64,000 nt of DNA from Epilithonimonas sp042695135 (GCF_042695135.1 NZ_CP170547.1:1426001-1490000); one strand, 5' to 3'; counted from the stretch's first letter, positions 26,235 through 35,340 are shown. Translations and numbers: made by a program. Notes: generated from the letters alone by a model not told the origin.

Positions 26235-27023
26235 ATGATCTTATTAAGTTTTGACATAGAAGAATTCGATATGCCTTTGGAATACCAGGGCGATATTCCT
26301 TTTGAGGAGCAGATTTCCGTTTCCAGAAAAGGCTTACAGAATATTCTTCGGATTCTCAAAAAACAGGATGTCAAAGCAACTTTTTTTTCCACAGTTATTT
26401 TTGCTGAAGAAAACAAAGATCTGATTAAAGAATTATTATCGCAAGGCCACGAATTAGCTTCTCATACTTGGTTTCATTCAGAGTTTAAAGAAGAAAATCT
26501 GGCGCAGTCAAAGCAAAAATTAGAAGAACTTTTTCATACAAAAGTCACTGGACTGAGAATGCCAAGAATGAGTCCTGTTTCTGAAGAAGCAGTTGCAGAT
26601 GCGGGCTATTTCTACAATTCCTCCATCAATCCAACATATCTTCCAGGCAGATATAATAATTTTAGAGTAAGCAGAAACCCATTTTGGCAAAAGAACGTTT
26701 TACAGTTTCCTGCTTCGGTTTCTACGATATTCCGTGTTCCTTTGTTTTGGCTAAGTTTTCATAACTTTCCACTGTGGTTTTATAAATTATTGTCGAAATT
26801 ATCATTGCAATCGACAGGATTTCTGAACATTTATTTTCACCCTTGGGAATTCAATGATATTTCTGATCCAAAGTATAAATTGCCAGGTTACACTTTCAAA
26901 AATACAGGAAAAGAAATGGAAACCAGGTTTGAAAACTTCATTATTTGGGCAAAGAAGAACAATTATAAATTTGATACGATAAGGAATTTTTTAAACCATC
27001 AAAATGTAAAAAAGAGCCAATGA
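26235..27023 (+). CDS. Polysaccharide deacetylase family protein
   Basis: 262 residues, NodB-like fold. The metal-binding Asp is in LLSFDIEEFDMP and the His pair is in ELASHTWFHSEF. The RMPRMS segment takes the place of the family Arg motif, and the C-terminal His lies in IYFHPWEF. Members remove N- or O-acetyl groups from glycans. The gene overlaps the next glycosyltransferase by four bases (ATGA), placing it in the glycan cluster. A repeat element separates it from the upstream genes. Confidence 0.9.
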   Translation: MILLSFDIEEFDMPLEYQGDIPFEEQISVSRKGLQNILRILKKQDVKATFFSTVIFAEENKDLIKELLSQGHELASHTWFHSEFKEENLAQSKQKLEELFHTKVTGLRMPRMSPVSEEAVADAGYFYNSSINPTYLPGRYNNFRVSRNPFWQKNVLQFPASVSTIFRVPLFWLSFHNFPLWFYKLLSKLSLQSTGFLNIYFHPWEFNDISDPKYKLPGYTFKNTGKEMETRFENFIIWAKKNNYKFDTIRNFLNHQNVKKSQ

Positions 27024-28111
27024 AAATTGCTTACGACGCCAAACGAATTTTTTCGAGTTTATCGGGTTTAGGAAATTATTCCCGCGATCTGGTGCGGATT
27101 CTTTCAAAAATTTATCCTGATAATCAATATATTTTGATCAGTAAAAAAACATCGGAGAAAGGAAAAGAGATATTAGAACTGCCAAACGTTTCGCACGTTA
27201 AAACTTCAAAAGGAACTTTGTCCCGCCAATTCAAAATGGGAAAAGATGCGCAAAATCTTGATGCCGATATTTTCCACGGATTGTCCGGCGAATTACCATT
27301 GAGATGGAAGAAAAAACCCATCAAAAAGGTTGTCACCATACACGATTTGATCTTTGAAAGATTCCCGGAATATTACACATGGTTTGACCGTAAAATTCAT
27401 TTCTGGAAGTTCAGAAGAGCAGCGCAATCAGCAGACAAAGTTATCGCCATTTCTGAACAAACAAAACAAGATATCATCCATTATTTAAAGGTTCTTGAAA
27501 GTAAAATCGAAGTTGTTTATCAAGGTTGTCACGCAAGTTTCAAAGAACAGCAATCGGCAGAATTTCTCAATCAAGTCAAAGAAAAATTCAATCTTCCGGA
27601 AAAATTTATTCTGAATGTCGGAACCATTGAGCCACGAAAAAACCTTCTGAATGTTGTAAAAGCATTAAAAGGAGCTGATATTCCGCTGGTGGTTGTCGGA
27701 ACCAAAAAGAAGAAATATTTCAAACTTATAGAAGAAACTGTCAGACTGAGCGGAGTCGAAGTCTTTTTCCTTGAAAAGGTTTCGATGAATGAATTGGCTG
27801 CGATTTATAAACTGGCTGAAATCTTCATTTATCCAAGTTTTTTCGAAGGTTTTGGAATTCCTGTGATTGAAGCTTTATTTTCCGAAACGGTAGTGATCAC
27901 AAGCAATACAAGCTGTCTTCCCGAAGCCGGCGGACCGGATTCTGTTTATGTTGATCCGAAAAATGTTGCTGATATCAGATCAAAAATTAATTTCCTTTGG
28001 GAAAATGAACCAGAAAGAAAACGCCGTGCAGAAAAGGGTTTGCAGTTTGTTCAGAAATTCAATGATGAGGTGATTGCAAGAGATATAATGAGAGTTTATG
28101 AAAGTTTGTAA
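27020..28111 (+). CDS. Family 4 glycosyltransferase
   Basis: 363 residues, GT-B fold. The N-terminal acceptor domain has AYDAKRIFSSLSGLGNYSRDL. The donor domain has NVGTIEPRKNLLNVV and the EX7E motif EGFGIPVIEALF. Such enzymes transfer sugars from nucleotide sugars to a growing glycan in the cytoplasm. It is translationally coupled to the deacetylase (ATGA overlap). It is the final gene of the cluster; a hairpin follows. Confidence 0.92.
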   Translation: MKIAYDAKRIFSSLSGLGNYSRDLVRILSKIYPDNQYILISKKTSEKGKEILELPNVSHVKTSKGTLSRQFKMGKDAQNLDADIFHGLSGELPLRWKKKPIKKVVTIHDLIFERFPEYYTWFDRKIHFWKFRRAAQSADKVIAISEQTKQDIIHYLKVLESKIEVVYQGCHASFKEQQSAEFLNQVKEKFNLPEKFILNVGTIEPRKNLLNVVKALKGADIPLVVVGTKKKKYFKLIEETVRLSGVEVFFLEKVSMNELAAIYKLAEIFIYPSFFEGFGIPVIEALFSETVVITSNTSCLPEAGGPDSVYVDPKNVADIRSKINFLWENEPERKRRAEKGLQFVQKFNDEVIARDIMRVYESL

Positions 28112-28166
28112 TTCAAATTTTCATAACGCCAAGTTGCAAGTAGGTGACATTTATTGTTCATAAAAT

Positions 28167-28195
28167 AAGTCGCAAAGTTTTAAAATTTGCGACTT
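28167..28195. terminator. Hairpin between convergent GT4 and yggS genes
   Basis: AAGTCGCAAA (28167-28176) pairs perfectly with TTTGCGACTT (28186-28195). It lies between two converging genes and could stop both transcripts, although the T runs are weak. A second CTTTGCG piece nearby suggests a repeat-derived element. Confidence 0.5.
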
Positions 28196-28239
28196 GAAGA
28201 AGTTTTAATTTTAAATTATTTGCGCCTTTGCGATAAAAA

Positions 28240-28893
28240 TTAATAGTTTCTTTCTCCGAAAATCGCTGATCCAACTCTCACAGAATTTGAGCCGCATTCG
28301 ATCGCTAAAGGAAAATCGCCGCTCATTCCCATTGACAGAGTTTCTAAAGGTTTTAATCCGGAAAGTTCATCAAAAAGTTGTTTCAAAATTCCGAATTCTT
28401 CACGAATCTGAACTTCATCATCCACAAAACTTGCCATTCCCATTAGACCTTTTACTTCAATATTTGGATATTTTCCATTAAGATAATTGTTGAAAATTTC
28501 TTTGGCTTCATCAACCGTCAACCCAAATTTTGTCTCTTCTTTTGCGATTTTAACCTGAAGCAGAACATTGATTTTCCGATTGTTTTTTAAAGCTTCTTTG
28601 TCAATTTCTTTCAAAAGTTTTTCGCTGTCAACGCTTTCTATCATTGAGATAAAACCAGCGACAAATTTCACTTTGTTGCTTTGAAGATGTCCGATCAAGT
28701 GCCATTCAATATCATTTGGAAGTACGGCTTGTTTCTCCAGCAATTCCTGAACCTTATTTTCGCCAAAAGCTCTTTGTCCCAAGTCATATACTTCTTTGAT
28801 CTTTCCAGCCGGATTCGTTTTGGAAACCGTTACTAGCTTTACATTTTTAGGAAGTTGGGAAAGGATATTCTGATATTTTGTTTCGAATGACAT
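28240..28893 (-). CDS. YggS/PLPBP family pyridoxal-phosphate homeostasis protein
   Basis: 217 residues, a single alanine-racemase-like barrel without the second domain. The PLP lysine is in LVTVSKTNP (residue about 26). Family motifs FGENKVQELLEK, WHLIGHLQSNKVK, GLMGMASF and LSMGMSGDFPLAIECGSNSVRVGSAIFG are all present. It binds PLP and buffers the cofactor; no enzyme activity is known. Length is normal. Confidence 0.94.
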   Translation of the reverse strand: MSFETKYQNILSQLPKNVKLVTVSKTNPAGKIKEVYDLGQRAFGENKVQELLEKQAVLPNDIEWHLIGHLQSNKVKFVAGFISMIESVDSEKLLKEIDKEALKNNRKINVLLQVKIAKEETKFGLTVDEAKEIFNNYLNGKYPNIEVKGLMGMASFVDDEVQIREEFGILKQLFDELSGLKPLETLSMGMSGDFPLAIECGSNSVRVGSAIFGERNY

Positions 28894-28977
28894 TTTAATG
28901 GGATTTTAAAAATCTGCTACAAAAATAGACATTAATTATCTTAACAAAAATCAGTTCCGAAATTGGTCTAAAATTCG

Positions 28978-28985
28978 TAAATTTG
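28978..28985 (+). promoter_or_regulatory. Bacteroidetes -7 promoter box upstream of lpdA
   Basis: TAAATTTG matches TAnnTTTG and lies 34 bases before the ATG. Confidence 0.5.
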
Positions 28986-29019
28986 AGGAAATTTTTATTC
29001 GAATTAATAATCAAAATAT

Positions 29020-30423
29020 ATGAGTCAATTTGATGTAACCGTTATCGGTTCTGGTCCTGGTGGATATGTTGCTGCAATCCGTGCGGCACAATTGGGTTTC
29101 AAAACAGCAATTATTGAGAAATATTCTACTTTGGGCGGAACTTGTCTCAACGTGGGTTGTATCCCTTCAAAAGCTTTGCTTGATAGTTCTGAACATTTCG
29201 AAAAAGCAAAACATGACTTTGCAAATCACGGTATCATTATTAATGAGCCAACAGCTGATATCGCAAGAATGGTTGCCCGCAAAAACGAAGTGGTGGATCA
29301 AACTACAAAAGGAATCAACTTTTTGATGGATAAAAATAAGATCACAGTTTTTGAAGGCGTTGGAAGTTTCGAATCTGCAACTCAGATCAAAGTTTCAAAA
29401 AACGACGGGTCTTCCGAAGTGATCGAGTCCAAATATACAATCATCGCAACAGGTTCAAAACCATCCAGTTTACCTTTCATTAACCTTGATAAAGAAAGAA
29501 TCATCACTTCAACTGAAGCTTTGAATTTGAAAGAAATCCCTAAACATTTGGTTGTAATCGGTGGAGGAGTAATTGGTCTTGAGCTTGGTTCTGTTTATTT
29601 GAGATTAGGTTCTCAGGTAACTGTGGTAGAGTTTATGGATAAAATCATCCCTGGAATGGACGGAAGTTTGTCTAAAGAATTACAGAAAGTTCTTAGAAAA
29701 CAGGGTATGAAATTCGAACTTTCTACGGCTGTTTCTGCTGTTGAAAGAAACGGAGATTCTGTAAAAGTAACCGCAAAAAATAAAAAAGGAGAAGAAGTAA
29801 GCTTCGAAGGAGATTATGTTTTGGTTTCTGTAGGCAGAAAACCTTACACAGACGGACTTGGACTTGAAAAAGCTGGTGTAGAACTTGACGAAAGAGGAAG
29901 AGTGAAAGTAAACGATCATTTGCAAACAAATGTTTCCAACATTTACGCAATTGGCGATGTGATAAAAGGCGCAATGTTGGCTCACAAAGCTGAAGAAGAA
30001 GGAACTTTTGTAGCTGAAGTTTTGGCTGGTCAAAAGCCTCATATCAATTATAACCTGATTCCAGGCGTTGTTTACACCTGGCCGGAAGTTGCCGGAGTTG
30101 GTAAAACAGAAGAGCAGCTGAAAGAAGAAGGTGTAGCTTATAAAGTTGGGAATTTCCCAATGAGAGCGTTAGGAAGAAGCCGTGCAAGTGGCGACACAGA
30201 CGGATTTGTAAAAATCATCGCTGACGAAAAGACCGACGAAGTTCTTGGTTTCCATATGATTGGCGCTAGAGCGGCAGATTTGGTTGCAGAAGGTGTTATC
30301 GCAATGGAGTTCCGTGCAAGTGCAGAAGATATTGCAAGAAGTTCTCATGCACATCCAACTTATGCAGAAGCTGTGAAAGAAGCGGCTTTGGATGCAACCG
30401 GCAAGAGATCAATTCATATGTAA
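29020..30423 (+). CDS. lpdA: Dihydrolipoyl dehydrogenase (E3)
   Basis: 467 residues. FAD-binding GSGPGGYVAAIRAAQLG is at 11-27 and the redox disulfide is in GGTCLNVGCIPSKALL. The NAD-binding site is IGGGVIGLELG, and the C-terminal His-Glu pair lies in HAHPTYAEA. It reoxidises the lipoyl groups of the pyruvate, 2-oxoglutarate and branched-chain dehydrogenase complexes and the glycine cleavage system with NAD+. No E1 or E2 gene is adjacent, so it is likely a shared E3. It has its own promoter and terminator. Confidence 0.97.
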   Translation: MSQFDVTVIGSGPGGYVAAIRAAQLGFKTAIIEKYSTLGGTCLNVGCIPSKALLDSSEHFEKAKHDFANHGIIINEPTADIARMVARKNEVVDQTTKGINFLMDKNKITVFEGVGSFESATQIKVSKNDGSSEVIESKYTIIATGSKPSSLPFINLDKERIITSTEALNLKEIPKHLVVIGGGVIGLELGSVYLRLGSQVTVVEFMDKIIPGMDGSLSKELQKVLRKQGMKFELSTAVSAVERNGDSVKVTAKNKKGEEVSFEGDYVLVSVGRKPYTDGLGLEKAGVELDERGRVKVNDHLQTNVSNIYAIGDVIKGAMLAHKAEEEGTFVAEVLAGQKPHINYNLIPGVVYTWPEVAGVGKTEEQLKEEGVAYKVGNFPMRALGRSRASGDTDGFVKIIADEKTDEVLGFHMIGARAADLVAEGVIAMEFRASAEDIARSSHAHPTYAEAVKEAALDATGKRSIHM

Positions 30424-30454
30424 TTTAAAATCTTATTTTATATAATTAATACAA

Positions 30455-30481
30455 AGAGAAGCAGTTAGCTTCTCTTTTTTT
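30455..30481 (+). terminator. Terminator of lpdA (AGAGAAGC type, loop AGTTA)
   Basis: AGAGAAGC pairs with GCTTCTCT around loop AGTTA, followed by a T run. The full stem-loop is the exact reverse complement of the one at 32659-32679. Confidence 0.85.
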
Positions 30482-30508
30482 GTTAACTTAGTTGAAAATA
30501 ACTAATCT

Positions 30509-31516
30509 ATGAAACAAAACTACTTCTTATTACTACTTTTCTGCTCACATTTATTATTTAGCCAGATTATCAATTTTCCTGATGCGAATTTTAAAACGAG
30601 ATTGCTGCAATCCAGTTCAACTAATTATATTGCTGCTGATTTAGCTGGTAATGCGACAAAAATTGATCAAAATAACGATGGGGAAATTGATGTTTCAGAA
30701 GCTAAAAATATCAGTGTGATATCTATAAATCAAAATGCAGGCTTGATAGATTTTGGCAATAATATTAATTACAATATTACTTCATTAGAAGGCATAAATT
30801 ATTTTACAAACCTGAAGATCTTAGAATGTAAAAATAACAATCTGGAAAAGGTAGATTTTAAGAATCTTATAAATCTGGAAGAGTTTTATTTCCAAAAAAA
30901 TAAAATCACTCAATTTCTTAATTTCGAAGATATTAGTAAGTTATTGGTAATGAGTTGCGAAGGAAATTTACTGACAGATCTTGATCTTAGTAAGGCGGCC
31001 AGGAATATTGGAAACAATTATTTTGTCTATTATCACTTTAACAATAATCCTCTCATTAATCTTAATCTGCAATGTGGGAAAAAAACAATTTGGGTAATAT
31101 TAGCTGACTGGGAACAATGTCCATTTTATGGATTTCTTGGCTTAAATAGTACTTGCCAGCATCGTCCGCAATCAATTCCTACTTTGGTTAATCTCATTGT
31201 AAATTGTAATGAAGTGAACGATTACAGAAGTGTTTTTGGTGCGTCTGTAAATATTACAGATGATTGCCTGATCGCAACCGAAGAAACCAGCAAAGTCAAA
31301 CTATCAATATCTCCAAATCCTGCAAAGGCTTTTCTAAAATTAGATGTGAAAGAAAAGATTGAAAAAATTGATATATATGATGAATCTGGAAGATTAATTT
31401 TATCTCCCTCAGTTAATCAAAATAGAATAAATATTTCTACACTGAAATCTGGTATTTATTATTTGAATGTTTTGATTAACGGAAAATATCTGAACAAAAA
31501 ATTTGTGAAATTATAA
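30509..31516 (+). CDS. Secreted leucine-rich-repeat-like protein with T9SS type A sorting domain
   Basis: 335 residues. A signal peptide (MKQNYFLLLLFCSHLLFSQ) precedes IINFPDANFKTRLLQ and an EF-hand-like IDQNNDGEIDVSEA. Short leucine-rich repeats follow (ITSLEGINYFTNLKILECKNNNLEKVDFKNL). The last 75 residues form a type A T9SS domain: LSISPNPAKAFLKLDV, KIDIYDESGRLI and LKSGIYYLNVLINGKYLNKKFVKL. This is internalin-like surface or secreted cargo. Function unknown. Confidence 0.88.
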   Translation: MKQNYFLLLLFCSHLLFSQIINFPDANFKTRLLQSSSTNYIAADLAGNATKIDQNNDGEIDVSEAKNISVISINQNAGLIDFGNNINYNITSLEGINYFTNLKILECKNNNLEKVDFKNLINLEEFYFQKNKITQFLNFEDISKLLVMSCEGNLLTDLDLSKAARNIGNNYFVYYHFNNNPLINLNLQCGKKTIWVILADWEQCPFYGFLGLNSTCQHRPQSIPTLVNLIVNCNEVNDYRSVFGASVNITDDCLIATEETSKVKLSISPNPAKAFLKLDVKEKIEKIDIYDESGRLILSPSVNQNRINISTLKSGIYYLNVLINGKYLNKKFVKL

Positions 31517-31542
31517 TTATTGTTTTTAAATTATAGCACAGA

Positions 31543-31569
31543 AGAGAAGCATTTGTTTCTCTTTTTTTA
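31543..31569 (+). terminator. Terminator of the LRR-T9SS gene (AGAGAAGC type)
   Basis: AGAGAAGC pairs with GTTTCTCT (one G-T) around a four-base loop ATTT, followed by seven T. It shares its 5' arm with the terminators at 30455 and 32659. Confidence 0.75.
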
Positions 31570-31692
31570 TCTAAATATAATATTATCAATTGTTTAGTGA
31601 TTTTATAATTTATTTTTTAAAATATTTCACTAATAATTGGAAATTTGGCATATTTGTAGAGTTTATCAAAAACTATAAATAACCTATTAACT

Positions 31693-32652
31693 ATGAAAAA
31701 AATATTTACTACCTGTGTTTTTATATTGAGTCTCAACACTTTTGCACAGGAAGCAGGAAAGGCTGGAGAACTTCTGAAAAATGAAGCTTCGAAAAGCGAA
31801 ATGCAAACCAAAACATCGGATAATTCCGGAAAAAGAGGTAACACTCTGGATAATTCTGGGTATAGAAATCAACCTCAGAATAATAATCCCCAAAATAATA
31901 ATAACGGAATGAACTCTGGCTACAACTGGAATCAAAATTATGGTTTTGGCTATGCAGAATTATTTCTGAGAATTCCGGAACGTGGATTTTACACTGTAGA
32001 AGTCGGCGATCAGATGGCTTCTAATTCTTCCGGGAAATACAGGTTTTTTGATTTGATTCCGGGACTTATTCCGGTTTCGATTTACGGAAACGGTTATCTG
32101 ATCTATAGAACGAGGATCAATGTTCGAAATAATTCCCGATTGGTTCTGGATTTTTTCAGTAATCAGGGATTGTATCTTTTGGGAACTTATCCGCTTCAAA
32201 GTCAAGGTTATGGAAACTATGGCGACATTTGGAACGATGTCTGGAATTCTCCTTATAATGGTAATTCCGGACAATGGGATCCAAATTACGGAACTAACCA
32301 AGGTGGTTACAACGGGAATAATCAGGGAGGCTATAATGGAAATAACCAGGGAAATTCTTACGGAAGTGTAATGAATAACTCGACTTTCAATGCTTTTTTA
32401 CAAGTGGTGAAAACTACGAAATTTGGTGATGATAAAGTTTCGGTGATCAAACAGCAATTGAAAAATACTATGGTCACTTCTGAACAGGTAAAAGCGCTTA
32501 TCGAAGCTTTGCCATATGACAAAGACAGATTGGATGTAGCAAAATTTGCTTATAGAAAATGTGTAGATCCAAACAATTATTTTGTGATTTATCCGTCATT
32601 TCAGTATCAGAGTTCTGCGCAGGAACTGCGGGAGTACATTTCAAAATTATAA
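31693..32652 (+). CDS. DUF4476 domain secreted protein with Asn/Gly-rich repeats
   Basis: 319 residues. A signal peptide (to about 18) leads into an Asn/Gln-rich segment. A beta-structured middle (LFLRIPERGFYTVEVGDQ, ...RTRINVRNNSRLVLDFF) follows, then a linker with tandem GGYNGNNQ repeats (about residues 198-223). The C-terminal 90 residues are a DUF4476 domain of helical pairs (FLQVVKTTKFGDDKVSVIKQQL, VKALIEALPYDKDRLDVAKFAY). The family is Bacteroidetes-enriched and of unknown role. The repeat tract could vary in length between strains. Confidence 0.87.
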   Translation: MKKIFTTCVFILSLNTFAQEAGKAGELLKNEASKSEMQTKTSDNSGKRGNTLDNSGYRNQPQNNNPQNNNNGMNSGYNWNQNYGFGYAELFLRIPERGFYTVEVGDQMASNSSGKYRFFDLIPGLIPVSIYGNGYLIYRTRINVRNNSRLVLDFFSNQGLYLLGTYPLQSQGYGNYGDIWNDVWNSPYNGNSGQWDPNYGTNQGGYNGNNQGGYNGNNQGNSYGSVMNNSTFNAFLQVVKTTKFGDDKVSVIKQQLKNTMVTSEQVKALIEALPYDKDRLDVAKFAYRKCVDPNNYFVIYPSFQYQSSAQELREYISKL

Positions 32653-32658
32653 AACTGG

Positions 32659-32685
32659 AGAGAAGCTAACTGCTTCTCTTTTTGT
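32659..32685 (+). terminator. Terminator of the DUF4476 gene (AGAGAAGC type, loop TAACT)
   Basis: AGAGAAGC pairs with GCTTCTCT around TAACT, followed by TTTTTG. This stem-loop is the mirror (reverse complement) of the lpdA terminator. Confidence 0.85.
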
Positions 32686-32735
32686 TTTGAATAAAATTAA
32701 TCTGCAAATAATTAAATTGCTAATTAATTTGTTTT

Positions 32736-32743
32736 TATTTTTG
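32736..32743 (+). promoter_or_regulatory. Putative -7 box upstream of aroB
   Basis: TATTTTTG matches TAnnTTTG, with a TTG at 32717-32719 about 16 bases upstream. It lies 14 bases before the ATG, giving a very short leader. Confidence 0.4.
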
Positions 32744-32757
32744 TTAAAATATTAGTT

Positions 32758-33804
32758 ATGATACAGGAACTCGACAAAGATTTCAGCAGTCTTAATCTAT
32801 ATATAGAGGAGATCTCGCCAAGCAAGATTTTTATTCTGGTGGATGAAAATACACATACGCATTGTTTGCCGATTTTACTCCCGAATCTTGCAACTGATGC
32901 GCCTTTTGAAATCATCGAAATCGAAGCAGGTGAAGAAAATAAAAATATCGGAACGGCAACACAGCTTTGGGAGATATTCTCGGAAATGGAAGCCGACAGA
33001 AAATCTTTACTAATTAATCTTGGTGGCGGAGTAGTTACCGATATGGGCGGCTTTGTAGCTTCAACATATAAAAGAGGATTCAAATTTATTAATATCCCAA
33101 CCACTTTGCTGGCAATGTGTGATGCGTCTATTGGCGGAAAAACGGGAATCGATCATCAATATCTTAAAAATATTATAGGGACTTTTGCACTTCCTGAAGG
33201 CATTTTTTTCTATCCCGAATTTTTGAAAACGCTTGATTTTAAGGAACTCAGAAGTGGTTTTGCAGAAATGCTGAAGCACGGCCTAATTGCAGATTCCGGC
33301 CATTGGAACGACCTAAGTTCATTATTTAAGATAACGCCGGAAGATATTGCTCCGTTTATCAGACGAAGTATGGGAATCAAAAATGACGTGGTTACAAAAG
33401 ATTTTAAAGAGGAAAATATTCGTAAGATTCTCAATTTTGGTCATACGATCGGTCACGCTGTGGAAAGTCTTTTCCTGAAAAAAGGAGAATTGATTCCTCA
33501 CGGCGAAGCAGTTGCGCTGGGGATGATCTGTGAAACACATTTAGCTTTGCTTGCCGGTTTGATAGATGTGGAGGTTTCTTCGACTATCATTACCAAGATC
33601 CAAAGGTTTTTCCCTTACATCGATATTTCCGAATTTAAGAACGGAGCAATAATGGATTTGATGTTCAATGATAAAAAAAATCAGGACGGAAATATCAATT
33701 TTTCATTAATAAACGGATATGGAAGTTGTGTTTTTGATCAGAAATTGCACGCGGATCAAATCAATTTGACCTTAAATTTCTATAAAAATATGAATGTGAA
33801 TTAA
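32758..33804 (+). CDS. aroB: 3-dehydroquinate synthase
   Basis: 348 residues. It converts DAHP to 3-dehydroquinate in the shikimate pathway, using NAD+ and a divalent metal. The NAD-binding core is INLGGGVVTDMGGFVASTYKRGFKFINIPTTLLAMCDASIGGKTGID (Gly-rich and KRG segments). Metal-binding residues lie in FAEMLKHGLI, NFGHTIGHAVES and LIPHGEAVALGM. Length is normal. It is monocistronic. Confidence 0.96.
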   Translation: MIQELDKDFSSLNLYIEEISPSKIFILVDENTHTHCLPILLPNLATDAPFEIIEIEAGEENKNIGTATQLWEIFSEMEADRKSLLINLGGGVVTDMGGFVASTYKRGFKFINIPTTLLAMCDASIGGKTGIDHQYLKNIIGTFALPEGIFFYPEFLKTLDFKELRSGFAEMLKHGLIADSGHWNDLSSLFKITPEDIAPFIRRSMGIKNDVVTKDFKEENIRKILNFGHTIGHAVESLFLKKGELIPHGEAVALGMICETHLALLAGLIDVEVSSTIITKIQRFFPYIDISEFKNGAIMDLMFNDKKNQDGNINFSLINGYGSCVFDQKLHADQINLTLNFYKNMNVN

Positions 33805-33949
33805 TGTTATTATTCATAGAATATGATTTTTAATGCGCTGATAATTAATTATTTGAAATAATAATCAGAAAAAATATCAATTATTTTTAATTTTTTGGCA
33901 AAGTATTTGGAAGTATGCTTTCCGTAAAACAAAATTAAAATTTGATATT

Positions 33950-34636
33950 ATGAAAAAGTTATTTTTAGGATTAGGTTTAGTAGCAGGAACTTTTGCATTC
34001 GCTCAAACAAGTCCGACATTCGGTTTAAAAGCTGGTCTTAACGTATCTTCAATCTCTGATGATGGTTATGAGGATTCAAAATCTAAAGCAGGTTTCTATG
34101 GTGGTGTATTTATGAACGCACCGATTTCTGAAATGTTCAGTATCCAGCCAGAGGTTTTATATAGCCAATACGGAGCTAAAGTTACAAGTACTGTAGAAGG
34201 TTCAGGTTTGGGAACAACTTATACTTCCAAATCATCTAACAGTATTAACCTGGATTACGTAACAGTTCCTGTAATGTTCCAGTTCCATGCAACACCGGCT
34301 TTCTATCTTGAAGCAGGTCCGGAATTCGGTTTCTTAGTAGGTGCTAAGGCTAAAGGAGATACTACCACTACTACGACTACCGGAGGTACTACTACGACTA
34401 CAACAAATTCTGGATCAACAGATATTAAAGATTATACTACAAAATTCAATATGGGTGCTGGTTTAGGTATTGGTTTCAATTTTACACCTAACTTAGGAAT
34501 CAACGCGAGATACGTTGCAGGTTTCACAGATATCAACAAACAATCTGATGGTGAAGACGGAACAACTTCTGTAGATAATGATAATAATAAAAACAGAAAT
34601 AACACTTTCCAAGTTGGATTGTCTTATAAATTCTAA
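33950..34636 (+). CDS. Outer-membrane beta-barrel (PorT/porin-like) protein with Thr-rich loop
   Basis: 228 residues. A signal peptide (MKKLFLGLGLVAGTFAFAQ) is followed by a barrel of about eight strands: FGLKAGLNVSSIS, FYGGVFMNAPISEMFSIQPEVLYSQYGAK, VPVMFQFHATPAFYLEAGPEFGFLVG, and a C-terminal strand NNTFQVGLSYKF. Between residues 138 and 155 a Thr/Gly tract (TTTTTTTGGTTTTTT) encoded by ACT-type repeats probably sits in an extracellular loop. The gene at 34731 is a paralogue that lacks this tract. Confidence 0.88.
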   Translation: MKKLFLGLGLVAGTFAFAQTSPTFGLKAGLNVSSISDDGYEDSKSKAGFYGGVFMNAPISEMFSIQPEVLYSQYGAKVTSTVEGSGLGTTYTSKSSNSINLDYVTVPVMFQFHATPAFYLEAGPEFGFLVGAKAKGDTTTTTTTGGTTTTTTNSGSTDIKDYTTKFNMGAGLGIGFNFTPNLGINARYVAGFTDINKQSDGEDGTTSVDNDNNKNRNNTFQVGLSYKF

Positions 34637-34660
34637 TATTACAAAATCTTAAATATTATA

Positions 34661-34688
34661 AAAGACCGATTAATTCGGTCTTTTTTTA
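34661..34688 (+). terminator. Terminator of the first barrel gene
   Basis: AAAGACCGA pairs with TCGGTCTTT around TTAAT, followed by T residues. Confidence 0.85.
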
Positions 34689-34700
34689 TTTCATAATTTA

Positions 34701-34708
34701 TATTTTTG
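34701..34708 (+). promoter_or_regulatory. Putative -7 box of the second barrel gene
   Basis: TATTTTTG matches TAnnTTTG and lies 22 bases before the ATG at 34731, just after the first barrel gene's terminator. Each paralogue thus appears to have its own unit. Confidence 0.4.
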
Positions 34709-34730
34709 TTATTAATAAACAATTATATAT

Positions 34731-35327
34731 ATGAAGAAGATATTTCAGGTACTGGCTATTTCTACAGCATCCATAGCTTTTGCACAATCATTTGGAGTTA
34801 AAGGTGGTGCAAATATTGCCACTATAAGCAAAGAGAAAAGCTGGGATGATACTAATGCTAAGCTGGGTTATTTCGTTGGAGTTTATATGCATGCGCCTGT
34901 CAATAGTGTTTTCAGCATTCAGCCGGAAGTGCTTTATAACAGTGTTGGTGTAAAATATGATAATAGCAAAACCTCTCATACACTTGGTCTGGATTATATA
35001 TCTGCACCAATTATGTTTCAGTTTGAACCGATTCCAAAATTATATGTAGAGGCCGGTCCGCAGTTTTCTTTTTTGGTGGGCAATAGCGACCGCAACAAAA
35101 CAGATGATGTGGTGACGATCAAAAAGTACAGAAATAACTCCAATTATAACAGCTTTGATCTGAGTGGGGCTGTTGGTGTTGGTTTCAGGATCAATAACAT
35201 TACAATTGGCGCAAGATATTTAGTAGGGTTTACGGATATCAAAAAATCAGGTTCTACAACCTGGAGCAATGATGATAAGCAGCTTCGGAATAATGCATTT
35301 CAGATCGGTTTACAATACGGATTCTAA
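34731..35327 (+). CDS. Outer-membrane beta-barrel (PorT/porin-like) protein, paralogue
   Basis: 198 residues. It has the same layout as the preceding protein: a signal peptide ending FAQ, FGVKGGANIATIS, YFVGVYMHAPVNSVFSIQPEVLYNSVG, APIMFQFEPIPKLYVEAGPQFSFLVG, and a C-terminal strand NNAFQIGLQYGF. The barrel lacks the Thr tract of the first copy. The tandem arrangement and identical strand order indicate duplication followed by loop divergence. Role unknown. Confidence 0.88.
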   Translation: MKKIFQVLAISTASIAFAQSFGVKGGANIATISKEKSWDDTNAKLGYFVGVYMHAPVNSVFSIQPEVLYNSVGVKYDNSKTSHTLGLDYISAPIMFQFEPIPKLYVEAGPQFSFLVGNSDRNKTDDVVTIKKYRNNSNYNSFDLSGAVGVGFRINNITIGARYLVGFTDIKKSGSTTWSNDDKQLRNNAFQIGLQYGF

Positions 35328-35340
35328 AAATATTAAAATG

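Noticed and set aside
34358..34425. ACT repeats considered as a CRISPR-like array
   Set aside because: Units are 3 bases, without spacers; they encode threonine in frame.
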